Below, in pieces: positions 24,662 to 39,000 of a DNA stretch of 64,000 nt (positions are counted from its first letter, which is position 1; the number at the start of each line of letters is the position of its first letter). The notes below the pieces were generated by a model that was given only the letters and a program-made list of their open reading frames with translations, had not been told where the DNA came from and did not search any database. The DNA is from Pomphorhynchus laevis (taxonomy: Eukaryota; Acanthocephala; Palaeacanthocephala; Echinorhynchida; Pomphorhynchidae). The stretch spans positions 245,697 through 309,696 of the forward strand of contig WNNJ02001468.1 of assembly GCA_012934845.2 (NCBI GenBank), given 5' to 3'. A program made the translations under genes and the position numbers.

Positions 24662-27600
24662 CTTAATAATTTAGATGGGTTTATCGCCTGCAAAAAATGC
24701 TCGCATATTGTAGATCTGCGTTATATTTTGTTCATATTCGCGATTAGTTCACAAATATATTAGTTCATGTATACTTTCTGGTATAGCATGAATATATCCT
24801 ACTTCTATTAAGAATAATTCTAAAGTTGGAACTTTTAATTTATAATAATTTTAGGTTATTCAAAATTTTTTATTTAATAACTAAATTATTTATAATTATT
24901 ATAAATTAATTTTTGAGCATTATAAATTATTTGAAAATAATCTTTTAATAAAGAGGCATTATTTTTATTAAATGTATACAGAATATCGACAAATACTTTT
25001 ACAAAAGTATTTTTTTATATTATTAATTTGTTAATAATTTTTTATCAAACCTATATGCAACAAATAGTGATTAGTTAACGTTATCACGCAATAAAACAGG
25101 GTTAAATAAGAGTTTGCAAACGCGAAACTCTCAAACAACTAAAACAGTAGAAATTAAATTTGACCTTAGAAGCTAATTTTACTTAAGAAGTTAAATTGCT
25201 TTAGCAAACATTTAATTGCAGTGTAATTATGAAATAAGGATAATTTGGAAAATAAATTCAAATTTTAATTGACGTCTTATGCGAAATTACAATCATATCT
25301 TTTTGCAAACTGCCACAAAACCTTCAAATGAAGTTATTTCATAATTAATTTCATTTTATACAAATGGCAAAATAAATATTGGCATTTAAATGGTAATATA
25401 AATCAGTACAAATTGTATAAAAACGACTTGCTTCAATAACATTTGAGCGAGACATTTGAGCTACATATTTACTAATAATAGATTGACTATCAATATCGTC
25501 TTTATCTTCTCCAGGACACAATTTTAAGAGACGATCAAAAGTTAGATTTCTATATACTTGAGATGCCTAAACGAAAAAAAAAATTTAGCAGTTTAGTGTA
25601 AAAAATAATGTACGCAAAAAAATTAAAAATTCTATATTAATAAAGAATCTTTATTTGAATTGCATTTATGTAGAAATATTTATTAATTTATTTGCAATTT
25701 GATTATAATGACAACGACCTATTTGACCACGACCTAAATGAACACGATTGATATGACCACAACCAATATGAATATGACCAATATGACAACGACCTAACTG
25801 ACCACGACCTAAACGACCAAGACCTAACTGACCACGATCTAAATGACAACGATCTAAATGACCACGATCTAAATTATCATGACCTAAATGACTACGACCT
25901 AAATGACCACGACCTAAATGATCACGACCTAAATGATCACGACCTAAATGATCACGACCTAAATGATCACGACCTAAATGATCACGACCTAAATGATCAC
26001 GACCTAAATGATCACGACCTAAATGATCACGACCTAAATGATCACGACCTAAATGATCACGACCTAAATGATCACGACCTAAATGATCACGACCTAAATG
26101 ATCACGACCTAAATGATCACGACCTAAATGATCACGACCTAAATGATCACGACCTAAATGACCACGACCTAAATGATCACGACCTAAATGATCACGACCT
26201 AAATGATCACGACCTAAATGATCACGACCTAAATGATCACGACCTAAATGATCACGACCTAAATGATCACGACCTAAATGATCACGACCTAAATGATCAC
26301 GACCTAAATGATCACGACCTAAATGATCACGACCTAAATGATCACGACCTAAATGATCACGACCTAAATGATACGACCTAAATGACCTAGATCACGACCT
26401 AAATGACCACGACCTAAATTACCATGACCTCAATGACCACGATCTAAATGACCACGATCTAAATTATCATGACCTAAATGACTACGACCTAAATGACCAC
26501 GACCTAAATGATCACGACCTAAATGATCACGACCTAAATGATCACGACCTAAATGATCACGACCTAAATGATCACGACCTAAATGATCACGACCTAAATG
26601 ATCACGACCTAAATGATCACGACCTAAATGACCACGACCTAAATGACCACGACCTAAATGACCACGACCTAAATTACCATGACCTATCAATGACCACGAC
26701 CTAAATGATCACGACCTAAATGATCACGACCTAAATGATCACGACCTAAATGATCACGACCTAAATGATCACGACCTAAATGATCACGACCTAAATGATC
26801 ACGACCTAAATGATCACGACCTAAATGACCACGACCTAAATGACCACGACCTAAATTACCATGACCGACCTAAATGATCACTAAATGACCACCTAAATGA
26901 CTGACCTCAATGACCACGACCTAAATGACCACGACCTAAATGACCACGACCTAAATTACCATGACCTAAATGACCACGACATAAATGACCACGACCTAAA
27001 TTACCATGACCTAAATGACCACGACCTAAATGATCAAGACCTAAATGATCAAGACCTAAATGATCAAGACCTAAATGATCACGACCTAAATGATCACGAC
27101 CTAAATGATCACGACCTAAATGACCACGACCTAAATGACCACGACCTAAATGACCACGACCTAAATGACCACGACCTAAATGACCACGACCTAAATGACC
27201 ACGACCTAAATGACCACGACCTAAATGACCACGACCTAAATGACCACGACCTAAATGACCACGACCTAAATGACCACGACCTAAATGACCACGACCTAAA
27301 TGACCACGACCTAAATGACCACGACCTAAATGACCACGACCTAAATGACCACGACCTAAATGACCACGACCTAAATGACCACGACCTAAATGACCACGAC
27401 CTAAATTACCATGACCTCAATGACCACGACCTAAATGACCACGACCTAAATGACCACGACCTTAATTACCATGACCTAAATGACCACGACCTAAATGACC
27501 ACGACCTAAATGACCACGACATAAATGACCACGACATAAATGACCACGACATAAATGACCACGACATAAATGACCACGACATAAATGACCACGACATAAA

Positions 27601-30600
27601 TGACCACGACATAAATGACCACGACATAAATGACCACGACATAAATGACCACGACATAAATGACCACGACATAAATGACCACGACATAAATGACCACGAC
27701 CTAATTCCTAACCATAACTGATCGAAATATAGAATTAAAATATATGTTTTGTAAAAAAAGGTTGGCTAGTTAATATTATTTCAATATAAATAATAAAAAC
27801 AATAATGCATAATTAAATGACAATTTCAACAGTTTAATTGAAGCTTATCTGGTAGAAGAGTTGGTAGTCAGCCTTCTGGCGAGCCCTTCTGACGATTCCT
27901 ACTATTTGATAGGGAGGAAGTTCGTCAATATGTGCGGGGTCATTTACGAGTTATGATCGTTTCGACTGATCGACGTTATTTAAACTGTTCTGGGATGATT
28001 TCATTGTCTTATAATTTATCGACAATTTACATGGTTTAATGGATATAACTGATAAATACTAACTGATATAGAACAATATTACAATTAATCGAATTTCATC
28101 AGAGGAAATACGTCATTAGCGTGTATTTGGCCTCTCGGATATGTTGCGTCGAAAAAATAAGGGCCGAAACATTATGACATATCAGTTCCTTTTGATAATT
28201 TCTAGAATTTATTCGAATAGTTCATCCTGATGACCTCTATTAGAATAAGGTACACTAGATATTTAAATGTCATTAGAAGAGAATACGTCATTAGCACGTA
28301 TTTGGCAACGCTTCTATGCTGGATCAAGTAATAGGGACCGATACCCGATAACATGGTAATTCCTTCTGATGATCTATTAATCCTTATTCTGCTACATCGT
28401 ATATTATTTATTAGTCAATTCATAGAAATTGACTTTTATTTTATGGATGGATAATAAACAAACTGCTTTGTATTAGAATAAGGTACACTAGATAATCAAA
28501 TGTCATCAGAGGAAATACGCCAGTAGCATGTATTTGGCCTCGCTGCCATGTTTGGTCGAAGAATATGTACCAATACCTGATAACATAGCAGTTATTCCTG
28601 ATGAACTCTAAAAATTTACTTTTATTTTAAATTTTACTTTGATGAATAATAATACGGATGAATAATAAACAAGATGCTTTCTATAAGAATAAATTACGCC
28701 AAATAATCAAATTTCTTCATAGGAAATACGTCATTAGCACGTATTTGGCAACGCTGCTATGCTGGATCAAGTTCACCTCTAATTCCTATTAATAAGTAAT
28801 TGTTTATCGTGGATTACGTTGAATTGTTTATCGTGGATTACGTTGGATTACCTGATAGCATAGCGGTTCCTCCTGATAACCTCTAATTCTTATTCTGATA
28901 CAACGTATGTTATTTATTAGTCAATTCATAAAAATGACGTTTATTTAAAATTTCATTTTTTTTAACTTGATATAAATATAAATTGTATAATGTCTTATAT
29001 AATTTTTTATTATTTATCTTTATTTTGTATTTATATATCGCATAACATAGCAGTTCCTCCTGATGATCTCAAATCCTTATTCGAATACATCGTATATTAT
29101 TTATTAGTCAATTTATAAAAGTTGATTTTTAGTTAAAATTTTAATAATTTTATCTTTTTATAAAGATTAATTTTATAAAATTTTATATAATTATTAATTA
29201 TTTATAATTATTTATCTGTTTTTAAAGTATAAAATACGTAGACCAGTTATATGATCTGATCACTTCGAGATGTGGTTTATTCTATGCTGTTAATTAATAT
29301 TTTATTCTTTCTTGTTCAATTGTAATTGTTCAATATTAAATACTTTATTAGAATCAAATTAATCAGTTAAGGTTAAGTGAGTTTACTTATTTTGTACTAT
29401 ACATAAATTTAAAAATAAATATTTTTACCTTAGTAATTTCTATAATTTAGATTTATAGTAAGAATTTTATATAAAGTAAGAAAAATACGATATATATTTA
29501 TATATTACTTTTTATATAATATGTTTATATATAAAGTAAAAAAATAATATTATATATAATCTTATATATTCATTATTTATAATAATTTTATTTTATTAGT
29601 CTTTATTTTTAATTTATATATACTATAAAATACGCGGACACAGTTATCTGATTAGAATCAATTTTGATTTGCTGATCGAATCATCGAATGACTGATCGAA
29701 TCATCGAATTAAAATGTGATCATTCGATCACAGTCATGTGATCATTCGATCACATGACTGATCGAATCATCGAATTAAAATATTTTGTTAGTCTTTATTA
29801 TTTCAAAAGATAAATGAAAAATTAATTTCATAAAATGTATTTTATGAAAATGAATTTTCGCGCATTCGTTCTTATATATACTTATTTTATATATATAGTT
29901 TATATATAATATATTTTATTATATATAGTTTCTTAAATACAGATAGTTAATTATTTTTTATAGCAAAGTAAGTAAACTAAACTAAATATAAGTGAGACTA
30001 ACAATGGAGAATAATTAGCTAATGAACAAATCTGAACATTTTAACGAGTCAAATTATAATTAAAAAATAGTATATAATTCCAAAATGGGTAAAGAAATAA
30101 AATATCGAAAAAAAGCTACATACCTGTTGTAAGAATCTCATACATGCAATTTCGTAAATTTTAGAGCCATATTGAGCAAGATTAGAATCGATTGTCTGGG
30201 ATTTAAGGTAAACGATAAAGTTGTCTACATTCTGTTTTATATGTAACGGGTCAAAATTAATCTCTAAATCTTGAATAAGTTGATTAATGCAGCCGTCAGG
30301 GGGTAAATGACGAGTAATTCGAAGAATATTTATATCTTGAAGTAGTTGAGATCGTGATGGTGACTGCGATAGATCCAGCAAATGATAAACATCTCTTTGT
30401 TTATCAGTAAGATTTAAATCATTCGCAATAGTTATGTCAATTTGAGTTTGAACGCTATAGGTTGGAACCGCAAGCACTGCTAAAACTAATCGGGATGCAA
30501 ACCTAAAAATTCAGCTTATAAATAATGAAATAATTGAAAATTGAAAAGTAAATAAAAATTAATTATCTGTTTTCAATAACAACTTTTTATTTATAAATTT

Positions 30601-32982
30601 CTCCGAGTTAAATCAAAACAAATCAATTTCTTTTGCTTAAATTTTAAATTAATAGGAAATGTAAAATTACCAAGCGACATAATCAACGCGAATATTGTCA
30701 AAATATTAAATTTTTTTAAATAATATATATAATAGATTTTCTAAACTTATTTTTTTTGTGTGAAACAACATGCAACATTTTATTTAATAAGACTTCAACC
30801 TCTATTTTTTATTTAGTCAATTAATATATATTTAATCTATCGTATTTTTTGGTTAAAGAGTTATATAATTCAACGCGAGTATAAAAGGCAATGTCATTAG
30901 AATAAATACATAATAAACGAATGACCGAACTTAGTAATAATTAATATATTAAGTTAGTAAAAATTAGTATATTATATTTATATTATATTTATATCATATT
31001 ATTTATATATTAATAAAGCCATATTAATAACTATATATTTTTATATAAAAGGCAATGTCATTTGAATAATCTTATAGAAGAATAAAATACACAATAAACG
31101 AATCACCGAAGTGAAAACGTTTAACGTTTCTTAAAAATCGAATTTCATTTACAAGAATTTATAATGCAGCTATTAATAAAATTCTTGGCTAAAATACCAA
31201 TTTGAACGAATTTCAACACAGAAATTTTATCTTAATGTTTCAAGGATATACAAATTGAAACATTTCAGATCACAGTCGATAAATGAGTCGATAAACAAAA
31301 CAATCTGGATATTTAACTTAGTATATAAACTTAACTTAATATTAATATATTAATATAATCTAAATATTATAATATTAATATTATAATTATTAATATTATA
31401 ATATTAATATCATCTTAATGTAATATATTAACTTGATATATAGTAACTTATATTTATATAAATTTATAAAGTCTTAAGAAAATCTCAAGATTGAATTTAT
31501 TCTTATTAATATTTAAAGACAAACATGAGATAAAAATAAAGTTTATAAATTTATAAGAAAAATAATAAACAGAAGATAATTTTCATTATCAGATAGTCAT
31601 AAAATTTCTACAATTTATTTTAAGACCGGTGTGATTTAATGAGTAATTGGCTATCAAATAGTTGCACCATTTCGTTTAAGCTTAAATGATCAGAACAATA
31701 GCGTTTGTAACATCAATTTTCATTAGGAACAATAGAACAATTAAAATAATTAAATTTTGCGAATTTAATAAATTACAATTTCGTTAATTGGTTAAAGTTA
31801 ATTTTCAATGAATTTAATTAATTAAATTTGTTTATTGAAGCCTGATTACATAGCAGTTTCTCTTGATGACTTTAAACTAAACAAAAATTTAACAACTTGG
31901 AAACCCATTATAATCATCTTCAAATAATTAAAGATTAAAAACTTTAGAAATCAAACATTTGGAAAACACAAATGGCCTCAACTTTGGTTTCTTAAAGTGA
32001 AATTTGTATTTCAAACTCAACTAAATGAATTTTTTATTCACAATCTCACTAAGTTTAAAATTAATGTGAAATTGATTTAAAAAACGTAAAAACAATTGAA
32101 CACGTAAAGTAATACGATTTCTTTATTACCTAGCAAGCTCTTCTGCCGTGGCATTTCTTTTCTGGTCGCGATAAACAACAAAATGGCGAAACAGGGCATA
32201 GGCATGACATGCATAATATCCGGAATACCAGAAAACTTGACTTGCCTTCCAATAATAATTAACATATTGGGCAGGGGTAAATTGTAATTTTGATTGATGC
32301 ATGATTTCGTGAATCTCCTCAACCGCTCTGAATGCTTCCTGAGTAAGTTGTATACAAAATATTATTTTGATAAAATTCAAATTTGCAAAATAAACGATCA
32401 ATATAAAAAAGATAGAAGATTCAAAAATTAAAAATTAAGAATTTTGAAATTTGTCAAACAATTGCAAATGCGTTGTTAAAATTGTATATAATTTAAAAAT
32501 GCGTTTTTTCAAATATACAACGCATTTAGCACATGAGAATTTTCAAAATTATATTTTTCTAGTATAATTTTAAAATTTTACCTTTTGAGGCTATATTTTT
32601 AGAATCTGAAATATTGAACAAATATTTAAATTTTTAGTATGTAATTGATAGATATGCTCTGTTTATCAACTATTAAAGTATAAACTAGCTTATTCCAATT
32701 CTGCCGTTTGTCCTAGCGAAAATTCAATCATTGCATTCTTGAAAATAATTACATAATTTTATTTGATATATTAGCAAAATAATATAAGAATTTGAAATTT
32801 AAAGGGACATTACAGGAAATTAAAAAACTGAAAGATTTTTTAATCAAATTTTCGAATGAAATTAAATTTATCTTAACTAAAAATTATATTTTTTCTAAAG
32901 ATGAATGAATAAGCATTTAAAAATTTAATAAAACAGTTTCTAGATTTTCAATTCCCTGTATTGTTCTTTAAATATTCGATCA

Positions 32983-33066
<84 letters not shown>

Positions 33067-36000
33067 CAGATATCTTAAAAATGCTCATATCTTTTCTTTT
33101 ATAAATTAATAAATTTAAATTAATAAATTTAATTTAAGTTTAAATTTAAGTTTTTAAATTCAAATTTAAGTTTTTTGTCAAAAAGTCACAATCGATATTT
33201 CTATTTTGAAAGTCATTGAATATTTAAATTTGCAATAATAAACAACTTATTTCGATACTAAGCGACTAAATATATTATAGATTGTGACTAAGTAACATAA
33301 ATTATTAAAAATCAGCTAATATAATAATATAACTTATTAATATAATAATATTGCGACTATATATTTTATATTAATACAAAGCGGCTTATTCCAGTAAATT
33401 TATAAATTTAAAAGATTTTTAAAAATTAACGAGACAAAACTTTATGCTAACGGATGTCTCATATAATTGATAATAAAGTTAAATATATAGAGATATATTT
33501 CAATATAAAGACGCAAATGGACAAATCTACGGTTAAAATAAATATTGTGAATCTAACATTAACGAATAACTATAGCAATGTAATTTATGCACTTAATAAT
33601 TCATGATTTCCGTTATTTTGTGTATTGTTAAATGTTTTGTGTTATTTCATTCACGGTTATTTTGGTAATTTAATTTACTTATTGATTGACGAATCCAGTG
33701 AAATTTAATAATTTATTATTAAAGTCGAATTTTTATTAGCTAACTGCTATCTTCAAATATCTGGACAACAACATAATCATATGGGGAACAATTGATATAA
33801 AAACTTATCATAAAAGTGTACAGAAATTGATGGTCGCACGATTGCCGTAGAGCAGCAATTCAAACGAATATATGCGTTTCTTTTAGTTAAAAATAATAAA
33901 ATGTACAAAAAATTATAATAAATTAATTCTAAATTGATTAAAAACGAAGCAACACATAATATACAATGAAGAAAAAATAAAACAATAAATAACAAACAAT
34001 TCTGAAATATTTATTATTTTATTAATTTCGAGTTTATTATTAAGCTATTTATTATTAATCGATTTTTGCAATATAAATGTTTCTTGTATTTTTCTTTCTA
34101 TAAAGTAAAGAAGCAAAAATATATTAATAAAAATTTATTAATATATTTTATATATAAATATATAAATATATACTATTTATATATTTATATATAATGGTGG
34201 ATATATATGTATATTCGAAATATGATTATTGGTCTCTGCCAACAAAATTTTTTTTGTCATATTTTTTTTGTCACACATAGGATGACTGGGCATACGTAGC
34301 AACTTTGAATAATGCAAGAATAATTCGGTTCTATTTCTTGATATGATGAGGATATATAGAATGCTGCCTGGTGTTTATGCCTCTTCATGAGGAAAACATA
34401 GTGATATATTTATGAGTACACCAGTGAGTGTCCCAGGGCAGGTGTAACAACAAATTATATTTTATATATTTGCACACTTTTAAGTGTCCCTGTTAAACAG
34501 CATTTCTATTAAAAAGAATTTAGTGCATGATGCATGGTTAAACTGTAATAGTCACTGCCATGCACAGAGCTTATGCTAAATTCCCTCCGATGATTCAGAT
34601 TAAGGGTAGTTCTGTTTTTCGAGCTTTAAACACTGTTTAAGCGTGTGTTAAGGTGCCTATAGATGATTATAGAAGTCACGGTACTGATGAGCTCCGTTAG
34701 AGCGAATCGCGTATACCGTTGTGAAGCTCTGCGATCCGGGGTCAGCCTGCCCCCGGATCGCAGAGCGATACGGCATTATAGTTGTTACTAATAAGTAAAC
34801 AGGGGAAACAGACATAACTGGATATTAGAAACCATCACAGTCCATCAGCAATCAAATCCCTAGACCGGTTTCTGCTTATTGAGCTTCATCAGTATGGTCC
34901 AGATTTTAAGAGTGTTCAGATATCCTCCACCACAGTTTAGAAGGGTTCATCACAAGGATGATTATTACAACACGACCTTCAAGTCCACAGGCGTTCACAA
35001 AAGTGATTCGGCAGTATATTATATAAATATTTTTGCAGCCTGCCCACGGATCGCAGAGCGATACGGCATTATAGTTGTTACTAATAAGTAAACGGATGAA
35101 GTAAATATTTTTGCAGACTGCCTCCGGATCGCAGAGCGATACGGCATTATAGTTGTTACCAATAAGTAAACGGCATTATATTATATTTGTACTAGAGAGG
35201 AAGACCTGTGTGCTGGATCCATGTTGGACCGATTATATATTAGTATATGTTAGAACAGCAAATCGATTCGCTGTTCTTTGTCGTTCTAACATATACTATA
35301 TATTCATTTTATTCTCTACTATAATCACTTTACTCCTATCGAATGCTATTTTATAATCATTGTTTAAGGAATGATCTAAACGATTTCTTGATCCAATTCC
35401 TTTTTAACATAATATTTATGTACGTTTTGATAAATCCTGATCCGATTAACCTCTATACAATCTATCACAATCATTACCAAGTATTGTTTATAAAACACAG
35501 TCCTTATTTTAATGTGGTTTGCGCTTAAATGTATTTCATTCATATCTTAAAATGTGTTGATTCCCATTTTAATTGTATTTCCTTTGAAATAAGATATTTT
35601 AATTGCCCAATTAGGATATCAACTACTTAAAATCTTACACGATTATTACTTTTTTAGATGGCTACTAGAACAGATTGCCTTAGCTCTCAAGAAAGGTGAA
35701 GCGGAAATCTTTCACCGTTTAAGGAATATAATTTCCTCAGTTCACAATATTTGGAAATTTGTTTTGAAAACGTGTCTCTACTTCACTTTCAAAATTTTAC
35801 CATTTTTTTTTGTTTTGAAACAACAAAAGACAATCGTCGATAAAATGCTTTACCAATCAAATCAGCACAAACGAATTTTGCTTAATAAATTTCTTGAATA
35901 AATTTCTTTATTCAAGAAATTTTCAACAGCACAAACGTCATTTTTCGAAACATACGAATCAAATCAGCTAACTGAGTCTACGTATTTAATATAATTATAA

Positions 36001-39000
36001 AATAAACAAAACATAATAATGCTAAATTAAAATTTAATAATTAAATAATAAAATAATTGTTTTTAGATTTTCTATAATTTAAATCAAGTTAAAAAATAAA
36101 AAATAAAATAAAAATTAAAATTTAAAATAAACGTCATTTTGATGAATTGACTAATAAAAAACAGACGTTGTATGAGAATAAGAATTAGAGGTCATCAGGA
36201 GGAACTGGTATGCTATCAGGTTTCGGCCCCTGACTCCTCTACCCAACAAAGCAGCGGGGCCAAATACATGTTAAGGACGTATTTGATTATCTAGTATCTT
36301 ATTCTAATACAATGTATATTAATTATTATCCATCCATAAAAATTTTCCGCTAATGATTTTAAATTTATTTTTAATATTATTGTGTTGATTAATATATTTT
36401 ACTATTTTCTGTTTGATTTTATTTTTATAGCAACCCAATTTTGGTATAGTAACCTAATATTTTGTTAGTTTATTTTTAAACCAACAAAATACACTAACAT
36501 TAGTTTATAAACTAACAAAAGAAGAAAATTCGAATGAAATTGAAAAATTAAAAGGTAAACAACTTACCTAAAAAGCACATCAATCACTATTTGATTCCTG
36601 CGCAATCAGAAACTAATCGATAATGAACGCAATCAATCAAACAGTTGATCGATAATCATACGATCAACAATTTTTAAACACTTTATTGTATTTTTTATGT
36701 GCTTTTATTTTTATGTCCTGATGATGAGAACTGTCAGATGATGAAACATCTGACTTTAAAATGAATAATAAAACTTCATTACCTACATTAATCAATAACT
36801 AATCAATAAGTGAATAATCGATTTATTTTTCTGATGATGCTAGAAACAGCTAGAAAAATATTAGTATTTGTTGATCCCTCTCCAAAATTCTAAATTCTAG
36901 AAATGCTTTTATCTACTACGATTAACTAGTATAAATCAAATTAGTTTATACAGTAGTTCATATAAAATAATAAGTATTTCTAAATATTTTAGAGTTGACA
37001 AAACTTGCATTCCAGAGTTGTTTTTATGAGTTTATGAGTGACCTGTAATTTATATTTTTGATGATGCTAACAACGGCTAAAGAAATATTAGAGTTTGTTG
37101 ATAAACAAGCATGAATAATTTATATAAAGCCAACTGTAAGAGTTTATGATAAAATTAAAGAGAGTAATTTTGTGTGTTTTTGTCCTTATAACGATATTAG
37201 TTAGCCATTGAAAATTCCACTTTGTAATTATAAATATATAGAAGCTTCATTCCACACATTAATCAATAACTAATATATGAGTAAACAATTGATTTATTGA
37301 ATAATAAATCATTCCAGGAATATTATTTTTATATGAATAAATTAAAAAAAAACTATGTAATGGATAAATAATAAACCTTTATTTGAGATTCCAGTAAAAT
37401 AATATTATTTTAACTTTTTGTTCTATCTCTGTTTATGGCTAGTCAGGATACGTATAAATAAAAAATATATAGATCTAAGAGTATATAAAATTAAATATAA
37501 ATTATTTATATAAAAAGTTTATGAAATAGTTTTAATTATATAAATTATTGCAGTAATTATTTACTTCTGAGCTAAGCTGCCTATTTTTCATAAATAAATC
37601 CATTAAGTATATAAATTTAACTAAAAGTGTGCTAATCTATACATAAAACGTGTTTTGATTTTAAAAATGTCATCTATAAATATATGATACTTATTTATGT
37701 AATCTGTTTATTAATAGATTTTATAATTAAAATAAAAATTATTTAAATTATTATCATTTAAATTTTATTATTTAAATAATTTTTTTAATAAAAGTATTTT
37801 TTATACTTCTTTAATACGAACACGCTGTTAGTCATTAAAAGCACTTCTAATAAACAGTATTCTATCCCTATTCGTGGGATTACGTTTCTTTCTCGGCACA
37901 AATTCTACAAATCTGTGACGTAGTTTTAAATTGCATTTTTCTTCCAAATTTTTATTTTTGTATGAATTTAAATTGTAAGTTAGAATTATTTACTTGTTAA
38001 TGTGAATATTAGCAGCTTTCTGCTAAAAATGAAAAAATAAATTCACAAAATTTGAGAAATTATAAAAAACAAGATGGCGAAATCGCAAGTATGCGGCACC
38101 TTGAACGATAAAAGGGTATACTGTACAAATATGACATTAATGAAGTTCTAAAAATTTACCTGCCAAAGATCCAACTTAACTGCAGTGTCAAACATACACA
38201 TGCGGGTTTCCAAGAGATACTTAATCGATTCTGCGTTATCTAATTTTATTGAAAAATTAGGTACAGCCATATGTTTATATGCCCACTGTAGATGCTGACG
38301 AATCTAAAAAGAAAATTAAAAATATATAAAATGTTTTATTTGTTCAAAAGAAAGAAATAAAATAAAAAACATCAGCTTTTTATATTTTAAAAAACGAAAC
38401 TAAAAAGTTCAAAACAATAGTAACAACTAATGAAATCTATTTTTACTGTTCACTAAACTTATATAATTTAACAATTATAATTTGACAGTCCAATTTAATT
38501 ATTAATTTGACAGTCCAATTAAATTATTAAATTGACAGTCCAATTTAAACATTATTGAAATAATGTTTAGTAAAAGCTGAATTACCGTGCAGCCATTTTA
38601 ACGCTTGTATTTTAAAATCTATATTTAAAATGTTGAAGACAGCTAAATAAAATGATAAAAATAATTAAAAATTAAAAAATGTTATCATTTTTTCTCAACG
38701 TCAGAATGATTTCTGATTCAACGTCAGAATCAGTGTACATTGATTAATCAATGTACATTATTTAAACGTACATTACTATTTCTGACTCAGAAATAGTAAT
38801 GAAATGTACATACTAATAGTAATTACTAATAGTAATGAAATGTACATTTCTGACTAGTAATGAAATGTAAATTAAATAGTAATGTACATTTCTGACTCAG
38901 AAATGTACATTTAATCAATTTAATCAATTTCAATTTTGCTATAATCAATTTAATTGTGAAATTAATAATAAATTATTGCTAAATAATAAACAATAAAAAA

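Larger units (their letters stand above)
25567..30123 (-). other. eIF3a intron 7
   Basis: 4.6 kb holding the 15 bp minisatellite (25714-27709), a dispersed-repeat array (28080-29130) and small palindromes near 29.7 kb. Confidence 0.8.
34267..34766 (+). mobile_element. hammerhead-bearing element, copy 2
   Basis: Block A (34267-34395: GATGACTGGGCATACGTAGC ... TTTATGCCTCTTCATGAGG) is followed by ~220 bp of unique-looking DNA and block B (34615-34720) with the hammerhead. Copy 1 at 12.8 kb has the blocks in the opposite order, as expected if the element is copied from a circular or tandem RNA. A 16 bp perfect hairpin sits directly after the ribozyme. Confidence 0.6.
32339..38159 (-). other. eIF3a intron 5 (longest, 5.8 kb)
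   Basis: Holds an (AT)n run, the second hammerhead-bearing element (34267-35172), one dispersed-repeat copy (36133-36351) and local duplications (36460-37320). I see no nested gene. Confidence 0.75.

Noticed and set aside
25410-25434. Reading eIF3a exon 8 on through GCAAGT to include ASRFYTI
   Set aside because: No GT donor in the right phase follows, and the longer form adds residues that the family alignment does not need.
25714-27709. CRISPR array
   Set aside because: Units are contiguous with no spacers, and the sequence is eukaryotic.
26897-27721. 274-codon plus-strand frame of DLNDH repeats, and HLGRD or SWSFM frames on the minus strand
   Set aside because: They are translations of the 15 bp minisatellite, which lies between two firmly placed eIF3a exons. 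A period divisible by three keeps frames open without selection.
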